From Minthousia sp045628125 (GTDB lineage Bacteria; Bacteroidota; Bacteroidia; Bacteroidales; Bacteroidaceae): a DNA stretch of 28,134 nucleotides. The stretch lies in contig JAZQPA010000106.1 in the NCBI GenBank assembly GCA_045628125.1, positions 1 through 28,134 on the forward strand, in the 5' to 3' direction. Both the position numbers and the translations under genes were made by a program. Below the pieces are notes generated by a model, which saw only the letters and a list, made by a program, of their open reading frames with translations, was not told where the DNA came from and did not search any database. Positions 20,848 through 28,134 of the stretch are shown piece after piece (within the stretch, counting starts at the first letter, position 1; each line of letters begins with the position of its first letter).

Positions 20848-23370
20848 TTATTTCTTTCTTACCAACTGCACAGCAGCCAGCACAATCATTCCCAACAGCA
20901 GAAGCATGGATACCCAGGCTACAGCCTCGGTGGTATGGATGCTCTGAGGATCAAAATTCATCTCGATGGTATGCTTTCCGGCAGGAACATACATAGCACG
21001 AAGCACATAATTGGCACGTCCCAAAGTTGCAGAGGCACCATCGATAGTAGCGGTCCAGTCCGGATAATAAATCTCCGAAAATACAATCACACCACCTTCT
21101 TTGCTTTCTGCCTCGTATTTCAGATGGTTCGGTTCGTAAGACACCAATTTCACACTTGCGGTAGAATCAGCCGCCAGAGTCTCTGCACCATTCAGGACAT
21201 CCTTGAATTTAGCATCCACTACAGCTACACGACGTGGATCCTGTGCGCCAGTGCCCTCCAGTTCCTCATTGGCATTATTGACATACTGAACCGCATCCAC
21301 AAACCAGGCATTACCCATGGCATTCAAGTTCTGCAATGGAATGGTATTGCCCTGCTGGTCAACCGGGACAACCACATATTTGGTGTTCAGCATATTGATG
21401 ACAGGTGAAACCTCTGGACTCACCTGTTCCATATCGCCCTGAGCATTAATGATGGCATCATACAGGACAGTTATCTCTGGTTGGATATGAGCCTCTATCA
21501 ATTCCTGATAGCGACGCAGTTTGGCCGCATGGTAACCACCCACACTCTTGTGCCAGTAGGAAGTGTTGTTTTCATTGAACGTACTACCGGCCAGATTCAG
21601 CACACGATAATCCAAAGATTTGTCCTGCAAGATATCCAGATCGGTCTGCGTAGGAGAAAAATGATTATCCTGCTCGGTCTTTGCCACAAACATATCATCA
21701 CTGAGATAACGCTTGTTCACGTTCCACATATCACCCAGACAGAGAGCAATAAGCAATCCTCCCACTACCAGTTGCTTACGCTGCTCATCCCAGCTCTTCA
21801 TGCCAAATCCGTAGAGTAATAATGCAGCTGCGCCACCGAAGATAAACAGGAAACTGCGCCATGCATCAGCCGAGAACATGGCACCACGCATCTCGTTCAG
21901 ATTATCCAACACCTGTCCCTGCATGGACGGATCAATTCCGTTCTTGATTGCGGCAACCTCACCGCTGGAGATGCAAGTACCCAGGATGCCCGGGAATACA
22001 GAGAACAGCAAAGCGATAGCAGCTGTTCCGCCAAACGAGATTATGAATGGTTTGAAATGCTGCTTGAAACTTGCCTCACTGGCCAGCAGTTCCTTCAAGC
22101 CCAACATTGCCAGCAAAGGTATGGTAAACTCGGCAATCACCAGAGCGGATGACACGGCACGGAATTTAGCATACATCGGAATGTAATCGATACAGAAATC
22201 CGTAAAGGCCATATAATTCTTTCCCCAAGCAAAGAGGAAAGACAGCAGAGTTGCCCCTAAAAGTGCCCATTTCAATGGTCCTTTAACCAGCCATGCACCT
22301 AGGATGAACAAGACAAACACCAAAGCGCCCACATAAACCGGGCCCTGTGTTCCTGGCTGTTCGCCCCAATACTGTGGCAACTGATTATACAGCGATGCCA
22401 GTTCGGGCTGTGCATGTGCCATCGCGTCATCGTTTCTGGAAAGAGACAAATATGTATTGCCACGGCTGCTGGCACCGCCCTTGGCATTTGGAACCAGCAG
22501 TGTCCAAGTCTCACCAATGCCATAGCTCCACTGGGTTATGTAGCTTCGCTCCAAGCCGGAATCGGTCTGATCAGCGGTATTCTCCTTGACCAGTTCGCTC
22601 TTGCCTCGCATGGTTTCCTTACTGTACTCATAAGTATGGTAAAGGCTACTGATATTGATGCCTACAGCAATGGCACCAGCCACTGCCAGCACACCCGTAG
22701 CCTTAGCAAAACGCACCAGCTGTTTCTGCTTCACAGCCTCCACCAGATAAGCGATGGCGATAAACAGCATGCAGAACAGGAAGTAATAACTCATCTGTAC
22801 ATGGTTGGCCCTGATCTGCATAGCTGCGAACAGAGCTGTCACCGCACCACCTGTCAGCAATTTTCCACGATAGCACAGCACCAATCCGGCAATCGTTGGA
22901 GGAATATAAGCCAAAGTCATCACCTTCCAGATATGACCTGCCGCAATGATAATAAAGAAATAGCTGGAGAATGCCCAAACTATCGCACCCAGAGCCGCCA
23001 TCCATACCCTGAAGTCGAACGCGCGCAACAGGATATAGAAACCCAGCATCAAAGCAAACACATACCACACATAATTAGGTAAATACAAGTGATATAATCC
23101 GATAATCTGATTGAACACATCGGTTGATCCATAGCTTGGTGCAATCTGATAAGTGGGCATGCCGCCAAACAAAGCATTGGTCCATCGGGTTTGTTCACCA
23201 GTTGCCTCATGATAGTCGCCAGCCTCCTTTACGGCACCGATACCAGCCTCTGAATCATGCTGGTTTAAGATACGTCCCTCAGTCACTGCAGGCCAGAAAT
23301 AAGCCATGGACAGTGCCACGAAAAAGACAATCGCCAAAAGGTCGGGTATAACAATTTTCCAGTTCTTCAT
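20848..23370 (-). CDS. YfhO-family multi-pass membrane protein
   Basis: An 840-aa inner-membrane protein of the YfhO family, GT-C-like proteins; in Gram-positives the family is linked to glycosylation of teichoic acids. The N-terminus (WKIVIPDLLAIVFFVAL, residues 3-19) is the first membrane helix; a periplasmic loop with GGMPTYQ near 88-94 follows, then about ten more membrane segments to residue about 600, a large C-terminal extracytoplasmic domain with GNAWFVDAVQYV near 710 and YYPDWTATIDG near 765, and a last helix at about 815-836. ATG at 23370 gives this N-terminus; the longer frame to 23559 would run through its own promoter and the divergent mtnN gene. It is followed after 3 bases by the HTH gene. 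A role in transferring sugars outside the membrane is inferred. Confidence 0.87.
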   Translation of the reverse strand: MKNWKIVIPDLLAIVFFVALSMAYFWPAVTEGRILNQHDSEAGIGAVKEAGDYHEATGEQTRWTNALFGGMPTYQIAPSYGSTDVFNQIIGLYHLYLPNYVWYVFALMLGFYILLRAFDFRVWMAALGAIVWAFSSYFFIIIAAGHIWKVMTLAYIPPTIAGLVLCYRGKLLTGGAVTALFAAMQIRANHVQMSYYFLFCMLFIAIAYLVEAVKQKQLVRFAKATGVLAVAGAIAVGINISSLYHTYEYSKETMRGKSELVKENTADQTDSGLERSYITQWSYGIGETWTLLVPNAKGGASSRGNTYLSLSRNDDAMAHAQPELASLYNQLPQYWGEQPGTQGPVYVGALVFVLFILGAWLVKGPLKWALLGATLLSFLFAWGKNYMAFTDFCIDYIPMYAKFRAVSSALVIAEFTIPLLAMLGLKELLASEASFKQHFKPFIISFGGTAAIALLFSVFPGILGTCISSGEVAAIKNGIDPSMQGQVLDNLNEMRGAMFSADAWRSFLFIFGGAAALLLYGFGMKSWDEQRKQLVVGGLLIALCLGDMWNVNKRYLSDDMFVAKTEQDNHFSPTQTDLDILQDKSLDYRVLNLAGSTFNENNTSYWHKSVGGYHAAKLRRYQELIEAHIQPEITVLYDAIINAQGDMEQVSPEVSPVINMLNTKYVVVPVDQQGNTIPLQNLNAMGNAWFVDAVQYVNNANEELEGTGAQDPRRVAVVDAKFKDVLNGAETLAADSTASVKLVSYEPNHLKYEAESKEGGVIVFSEIYYPDWTATIDGASATLGRANYVLRAMYVPAGKHTIEMNFDPQSIHTTEAVAWVSMLLLLGMIVLAAVQLVRKK

Positions 23371-23389
23371 TCTAATTAAAATTTGCTTG

Positions 23390-23397
23390 CAAAGATA
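23390..23397 (-). promoter_or_regulatory. -7 box of the YfhO/HTH operon promoter
   Basis: TATCTTTG on the minus strand, 19 bases before the ATG at 23370. Its -33 position would fall at about 23417-23420, touching the -7 box of the divergent mtnN promoter. Confidence 0.7.
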
Positions 23398-23419
23398 GCG
23401 AATTTCCCTAAAAATTAAG

Positions 23420-23427
23420 TATCTTTG
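23420..23427 (+). promoter_or_regulatory. -7 box of the mtnN promoter
   Basis: TATCTTTG on the plus strand, 37 bases before the mtnN ATG. The expected -33 position (about 23397-23400) abuts the -7 box of the YfhO promoter on the other strand. Confidence 0.7.
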
Positions 23428-23464
23428 TAGCGAATAATCATTTAGAATCAGTAAAAGAACTACC

Positions 23465-24160
23465 ATGAAGATTGGAATCATCACAGCCATGAACTCCGAG
23501 AAAGAGCAGATAGTGCAGTTGTTGGAGGGCATGACAGAACATAAGGAAGGTAAATTCACCTATGTAGAGGGTCGTTTGAACGGGAATGACCTGATCATTA
23601 TGGAATCAGGTATCGGAAAGGTAAACGCCGCTATCGGAACCGTTGAACTGATCAAGACCTATAAGCCGGATTGTATTATCAGCACTGGAGTTGCGGGTGG
23701 TATTGACCGTGAATTAAGTGTGATGGATGTGGTAGTAAGCAAAAAGATTGTATATCACGACGTGTACTGCGGTGAAGGTAACGCCTTTGGCCAGGTGCAG
23801 GGATTGCCATTATACTTCCCATGCAACGAGACTTTGTTCAATTGCGCAACGAATCTGGATACAGACACCACTATCGTTGGCGGTCTGATCTGTTCGGGCG
23901 ACAAGTTCATCTCTGAGCCTGGAACCCTTTACAACATCAAGGAAGACTGGCCTGATGGTCTGGCTGTCGACATGGAATCCGGTGCCATAGCACAGACCTG
24001 TTACATCTATGATGTTCCTTTCATCAGCTTCCGCATCATCAGCGACACTCCAGGTGTGGAACAGCATTGGGAGCAGTACGCTAATTTCTGGGAGAGCATG
24101 GCACATGCATCATTCGGCGTGACAAAGACCTTCCTGGAAAACTTACCAAATGAACTTTAA
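23465..24160 (+). CDS. mtnN: 5'-methylthioadenosine/S-adenosylhomocysteine nucleosidase
   Basis: A 231-aa MTA/SAH nucleosidase that splits adenine from methylthioadenosine and S-adenosylhomocysteine, clearing by-products of SAM use and, where luxS exists, feeding AI-2 synthesis. Marks: MKIGIITAMNSEKEQI with the catalytic-site E12, TGVAGGI at 74-80, VDMESGAIAQ at 168-177 with ribose-binding M170 and E171, and catalytic D194 in RIISDTPG. Length and order are normal for the family. It has a -7 box, and parC follows 18 bases after the stop, so the two are probably cotranscribed. Confidence 0.95.
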   Translation: MKIGIITAMNSEKEQIVQLLEGMTEHKEGKFTYVEGRLNGNDLIIMESGIGKVNAAIGTVELIKTYKPDCIISTGVAGGIDRELSVMDVVVSKKIVYHDVYCGEGNAFGQVQGLPLYFPCNETLFNCATNLDTDTTIVGGLICSGDKFISEPGTLYNIKEDWPDGLAVDMESGAIAQTCYIYDVPFISFRIISDTPGVEQHWEQYANFWESMAHASFGVTKTFLENLPNEL

Positions 24161-24178
24161 TACTGAAGACACTACGAC

Positions 24179-26833
24179 ATGAGTGACGAGATCATACCAA
24201 CAGACGAAGATATTCAGAACGAGGGACACTCGGATTACAGACCTGACGCCAATGGTGATCAGGTACTCCAACTGACGGGCATGTACCAGAGTTGGTTCCT
24301 GGATTACGCCTCTTACGTAATCCTGGAGCGTGCAGTTCCCCATGTATTGGACGGTCTGAAACCGGTTCAGCGACGTATCCTGCACTCCATGAAGCGTATG
24401 GATGACGGACGATTCAACAAGGTTGCCAATATCGTGGGACACACCATGCAGTTCCATCCTCATGGCGATGCATCCATCAAGGACGCATTGGTTCAGTTGG
24501 GCCAGAAAGACTTGCTGATTGACTGTCAGGGCAACTGGGGTAATATTCTCACAGGTGACGATGCGGCAGCAGCCCGTTACATCGAGGCACGATTATCCAA
24601 ATTTGCGCTGGATGTAGTGTTCAACCCTAAGACAACGGAGTGGAAACTCAGCTATGATGGCCGCAACAACGAGCCTATTGCTCTTCCCGTTAAGTTCCCA
24701 TTGCTGTTGGCTCAAGGTGCAAACGGAATCGCCGTAGGTCTTTCGTCAAAGATATTGCCACACAATCTTAATGAGCTTTGTGAAGCGGCCATAGCCTACC
24801 TGCACAACAAGCCATACAATCTGTACCCTGATTTCCAGACAGGAGGAAGCATTGATGTGAGCCGTTATAACGACGGCGAGCGTGGTGGTGTGGTAAAGGT
24901 TCGTGCCAAAATCAACAAATTAGACAACAGGACATTGTGCATCACCGAAATTCCGTTCGGCGAGACCACAACAACAGTTATCGACTCCATAACCAAGGCT
25001 GTTGACAAGGGCAAGATTAAGGTGCGCAAAGTGGATGACAACACCGCTGCCAATGTCGAGATTCTGGTACATCTGGCACCTGGTGCCTCCTCAGATAAGA
25101 CTCTGGATGCACTTTATGCATTCACCAACTGCGAGGTCAGCATATCACCGAACTGTTGTGTTATTGACAACAACAAGCCTCATTTCCTGAGTGTCAGCGA
25201 AGTGCTCCACCGTTCTGTGGATATGACCCTCAGCCTGTTGCAAAAGGAGTTGGAAATCCGCAAGGGTGAATTGTTGGAATCACTGCATTACGCATCACTG
25301 GAAAAGATTTTCATCGAGGAGCGTATCTATAAAGACCGCAAGTTCGAGAATGCCGATGACATGGATGCTGCCTGCGCCCACATTGATGACAGGCTGACTC
25401 CATTCTACCCTCAGTTTATCCGCGAGGTGACCAAGGAGGACATCCTGAAGCTGATGGAGATTAAGATGCAGCGCATTCTGAAATTCAACAAGGAGAAGGC
25501 AGATGAGGCCATTGCCCGAATGAAGGCCGAGATTGAGCAGATCGACTATGATCTGGCTCACATGGTGGATGTTACCACCAAATGGTTCAAGCTGCTGCAG
25601 GAACGTTACGGCAAGAACCATCCCCGCCTTACCGAGGTCCGTAATTTCGATACCATCGACTCAACCAAGGTGGCAGAAGCCAACGAGAAACTGTACATCA
25701 ACCGTGAGGACGGCTTCATTGGTACCGGTCTGAAAAAGGACGAGTATGTGGCCAACTGTTCAGATCTGGATGATGTCATCATCTTCTACAAGGACGGTAA
25801 GTACAAGATTATCAAGGTGGCCGAAAAGATCTTTGTGGGCAAGAACATCCTTCACATCGATATTTTCAAGAAGAACGACAAACGTACCATCTACAATGCC
25901 GTATATCGTGACGGTAAGGGTGGTAACTACTATATCAAACGATTTGCAGTGACAGGTATTACCCGTGACAAGGAATACGACATCACGATGGGTACCCCTG
26001 GCAGTAAACTGATGTATTTCACTGCCAACCCTAACGGTGAAGCCGAAATCATCAAAATCACCTTCAAACCCGATCCTAAGCTCAAGAAGATTTTTGTAGA
26101 GAAGGATTTCAGCGAGGTGATGATTAAGGGCCGTCAGGCTATGGGCAACCTGCTCAGCAAGAGTGAGATTGCACGCATCGGACTGAAACAGCGTGGTGGT
26201 TCTACCTTAGGCGGACGAAAGGTTTGGTTTGATCCGGATATCTTACGCTTGAACTATGACGGCCGCGGTAATTATCTAGGTGAGTTCCACAGTGACGATA
26301 AGATTCTGATTGTTGAGGACAATGGTACATTCTATACCACATCATTTGATGTAAACAATCACTATGAGACGAACATTATCCGTATGGAGAAGTTCGAGCA
26401 AGGCAAAGTGTGGAGTGCCGTACTGTATGATTATGACCAGCAAGGATTCCCTTACCTGAAGCGTTTCCCTATGGATGCATCGGTCAAGCCTCAGAACTTC
26501 CTGGGCGAGAACAAGAAAAACAAGCTCGTTCTGCTCACCGATGTGGTTTACCCGAGAATCAAGGTGGCCTTTGGTGGAGGCGACTCTTTCCGTGAGGCCA
26601 TTGAGGTAGATGTTGAACAGTTCATTACCATCAAAAGTTTCAAAGCCAAGGGTAAGCGATTGTCAACCTACCAGGTTGCCAAGATTGAGGAGCTGGAACC
26701 CACCCGATTCCCTGAGAAGGCAGAAAGTACAGCAGAGGATGCAACCTCAGAGCCGGAGAACTTAGATCCTGATGCCGGAAAAAGCGATGAGGACATTATT
26801 GATGAACTGACCGGACAATTGAAACTGTTCTGA
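24179..26833 (+). CDS. parC: Topoisomerase IV subunit A (ParC-type GyrA/ParC family)
   Basis: An 884-aa type IIA topoisomerase A subunit, which cuts and rejoins DNA and with ParE decatenates daughter chromosomes. The breakage-reunion domain starts after about 30 extra residues: YASYVILERAVPHVLDGLKPVQRRIL at about 43-68, HPHGD at 93-97, and the catalytic tyrosine Y134 in AARYIEARLS. The C-terminal half has diverged beta-pinwheel repeats (about 520-830) and an acidic tail ending in DEDIIDELTGQLKLF. The Bacteroidetes ParC form, not GyrA, is indicated by the sequence around FNPKTTEWKLSYDGRNNEP and the lack of a GyrA box. At the quinolone-critical position after HPHGD there is Ala-Ser, not Ser-Ala. 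It overlaps the next gene by one base (TGATG). Confidence 0.92.
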   Translation: MSDEIIPTDEDIQNEGHSDYRPDANGDQVLQLTGMYQSWFLDYASYVILERAVPHVLDGLKPVQRRILHSMKRMDDGRFNKVANIVGHTMQFHPHGDASIKDALVQLGQKDLLIDCQGNWGNILTGDDAAAARYIEARLSKFALDVVFNPKTTEWKLSYDGRNNEPIALPVKFPLLLAQGANGIAVGLSSKILPHNLNELCEAAIAYLHNKPYNLYPDFQTGGSIDVSRYNDGERGGVVKVRAKINKLDNRTLCITEIPFGETTTTVIDSITKAVDKGKIKVRKVDDNTAANVEILVHLAPGASSDKTLDALYAFTNCEVSISPNCCVIDNNKPHFLSVSEVLHRSVDMTLSLLQKELEIRKGELLESLHYASLEKIFIEERIYKDRKFENADDMDAACAHIDDRLTPFYPQFIREVTKEDILKLMEIKMQRILKFNKEKADEAIARMKAEIEQIDYDLAHMVDVTTKWFKLLQERYGKNHPRLTEVRNFDTIDSTKVAEANEKLYINREDGFIGTGLKKDEYVANCSDLDDVIIFYKDGKYKIIKVAEKIFVGKNILHIDIFKKNDKRTIYNAVYRDGKGGNYYIKRFAVTGITRDKEYDITMGTPGSKLMYFTANPNGEAEIIKITFKPDPKLKKIFVEKDFSEVMIKGRQAMGNLLSKSEIARIGLKQRGGSTLGGRKVWFDPDILRLNYDGRGNYLGEFHSDDKILIVEDNGTFYTTSFDVNNHYETNIIRMEKFEQGKVWSAVLYDYDQQGFPYLKRFPMDASVKPQNFLGENKKNKLVLLTDVVYPRIKVAFGGGDSFREAIEVDVEQFITIKSFKAKGKRLSTYQVAKIEELEPTRFPEKAESTAEDATSEPENLDPDAGKSDEDIIDELTGQLKLF

Positions 26834-27624
26834 TGAGAAAAATTCTGGTACTGCTTATTAGTTGCTTCTCCCTTCTGGCCCAAGCGCAGGAAGTGAGCCA
26901 CACCTTAACCTTTGGTGTGGGTACCACCAATGTATATGATGACTATCTGTCCCCTTTGGAATATACCGGAACAGAAGCACGTATACAGCGTGAGACTTTC
27001 CGCCAGACACACCTGATGGACAGCAACGTGTATGTCCAGACCCAGTTGAATGCCCATGCCAGCTATGGCAAAGGCCCCAACAAATCAGGCAAGATGTATG
27101 AAGGCATGCTGAACTGGAACATCGGGTGGCTGTACCAATGGCAGATTACTGATAAGCTGACCATCCTGGCTGGCCCCATGGCAGACTTGAACGGTGGAGT
27201 TATCTATAACAAGCGGAATTCGAACAATCCTGCTCAAGCCAAGGTCTATGCCAATGCAGATATCAGCGGAATGGCTTTCTACCGTTTCAGAATGTTCAAG
27301 CGTCCGTTCCGACTAAGATACCAGGTATCAGTACCGGTTGTGGGACTTATGTTCTCACCGGAATACGGCGAATCCTATTACGAGATGTTTGAACTGAAAA
27401 ACGGAGGATGGCATAACCTTTGCCTCACTACCCCATTCAGTCAACCGTCACTTCGGCATTCCCTGTATTTGGATTTCACTTTGGCACGCACTAACATGCG
27501 TGTAGGATATATGGGCGATTTACAACAGAGTTCAGTCAATCGTTTAAAAAGTCATACCTACAGCCACGCCTTTATGATTGGTTTCACTAAAAATTTCATC
27601 ATCAGTAAAAAGCCCATTCAATGA
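26833..27624 (+). CDS. DUF3316-type exported beta-strand-rich protein
   Basis: A 263-aa protein with signal peptide MRKILVLLISCFSLLAQAQ, probably cut after residue 18 or 19. The remainder is rich in alternating hydrophobic and aromatic residues (LNWNIGWLYQWQI, MAFYRFRMF, FRLRYQVSVPVVGLMF, SLYLDFTLARTNMRVGYMG) as in a small outer-membrane beta-barrel, and ends with a strand YSHAFMIGFTKNFII. It resembles Bacteroidales proteins of the DUF3316 family, whose function is unknown to me. It starts on the last base of parC's stop and its own stop overlaps the next start as ATGA, so it is translationally linked with both neighbours. Confidence 0.75.
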   Translation: MRKILVLLISCFSLLAQAQEVSHTLTFGVGTTNVYDDYLSPLEYTGTEARIQRETFRQTHLMDSNVYVQTQLNAHASYGKGPNKSGKMYEGMLNWNIGWLYQWQITDKLTILAGPMADLNGGVIYNKRNSNNPAQAKVYANADISGMAFYRFRMFKRPFRLRYQVSVPVVGLMFSPEYGESYYEMFELKNGGWHNLCLTTPFSQPSLRHSLYLDFTLARTNMRVGYMGDLQQSSVNRLKSHTYSHAFMIGFTKNFIISKKPIQ

Positions 27625-28134
27625 AAAAATACCTGCTTGCACTTATAGTCGCCATCCTCTCCTTTGCCAGCTGTATCCAGGGAGAAGACTGGGAGAATAA
27701 ACCACAGGATAATTTTGAAGCCTTGTGGAGCATCATTGATAAGCATTATTGCTTTTTTGATTACAAGGCTAAGACCATTGGATTGGACTGGAATGAGGTT
27801 CACTCACGCTATGCCGACCGCATAGCTCCACTGATGAACGACAATCAGTTGTTCGAGGTTTTAGGCGAGATGCTTGCCGAACTGAAAGACGGCCATGTCA
27901 ATCTGTATGCGGCACATGACATTTCCCGCAACTGGAGTTGGAAAGACGACTTTCCCTCAAATTTCAATGACAGCATTCACAAACTGTATTTAGGCAAGGA
28001 TTACAAGATTTCATCGGGATTGCATTACAAAATCTTTGATGACAACATTGGCTATATCTATTGCGGCAGTTTCAGCAACACAATAGGTGACGGAAACCTG
28101 AGCCTGGTACTGAACGCGTTGGCAGAATGCAACG
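27621..28134 (+). CDS. S41-family peptidase lipoprotein, N-terminal part (cut by window end)
   Basis: The visible 171 codons begin with MKKYLLALIVAILSFASC, a lipoprotein signal with cysteine C18, followed by an acidic stretch (QGEDWENKPQD). Residues about 30-100 form the helical N-terminal domain typical of Bacteroidetes S41 (C-terminal processing/tricorn-like) peptidases, including LWSIIDKHYCFFDYK near 36-50 and LKDGHVNLYA near 90-99. Then a beta-strand DDNIGYIYCGSF near 146-157, where the protease core begins. The Ser-Lys catalytic pair lies beyond the window. The start overlaps the DUF3316 gene stop (ATGA). Family assignment from the N-terminal part only. Confidence 0.82.
   Translation, partial: MKKYLLALIVAILSFASCIQGEDWENKPQDNFEALWSIIDKHYCFFDYKAKTIGLDWNEVHSRYADRIAPLMNDNQLFEVLGEMLAELKDGHVNLYAAHDISRNWSWKDDFPSNFNDSIHKLYLGKDYKISSGLHYKIFDDNIGYIYCGSFSNTIGDGNLSLVLNALAECN

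Noticed and set aside
23371..23559. 63-residue N-terminal extension of the YfhO protein
   Set aside because: It would cross its own -7 box, the divergent mtnN promoter and the mtnN coding start; ATG at 23370 gives the normal first membrane helix.

Overview
The window looks like a chromosomal segment of a gut-type Bacteroidales bacterium (Bacteroides/Prevotella group). The evidence is the many promoter -7 boxes of the form TAnnTTTG, several with a TTTG-like -33 box 19 bp upstream, near-absence of Shine-Dalgarno sequences, and gene families typical of the phylum: a long LptF/LptG-type permease, RibBA fusion, single-chain GlyRS, a YfhO giant membrane protein, a DUF3316-type protein and a ParC-like second topoisomerase A subunit. 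Genus cannot be fixed by eye.

Layout. 1-1020 is a decayed, gene-poor stretch beside a tRNA-Met(CAT): it holds a DegT/DnrJ-type sugar aminotransferase reduced by internal deletions, plus short direct and inverted repeats. 1307-5699 (+) is a LptF/LptG-type permease, ribBA and a class I aminotransferase in tight order. 5831-5998 (+) is a tiny 2[4Fe-4S] ferredoxin with its own promoter and terminator. 6211-6564 (+) is rplS behind a structured leader. 6607-10231 (-) is an overlapping set: CPA2 antiporter, lolD and a CvfB-type S1 protein. asd (+) is divergent from it and convergent with the glyQS/FKBP-lipoprotein pair (-), with a terminator embedded in the end of the FKBP gene. A 2-hydroxyacid dehydrogenase (-) follows.

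14653-19957 (-) is a compact glycan operon: two family 2 glycosyltransferases, a LicD-type phosphotransferase, a family 4 glycosyltransferase and a Wzx-type flippase, with no polymerase or initiating transferase in view. Its upstream region has a promoter, a tandem 11-bp-spaced GTTCACAAAT repeat next to the -33 box, and a perfect 16-bp hairpin followed by a U-run just before the first start codon. Directly upstream is a YfhO-type protein operon-linked to a membrane-anchored LuxR-like HTH protein. This regulator-operator-attenuator-glycan arrangement is the most interesting candidate system here, but the regulatory link is inference.

23465-28134 (+) is mtnN, parC, a DUF3316-type outer-membrane protein and the start of an S41 peptidase lipoprotein, tightly packed and divergent from the YfhO gene through closely interlocked promoters.
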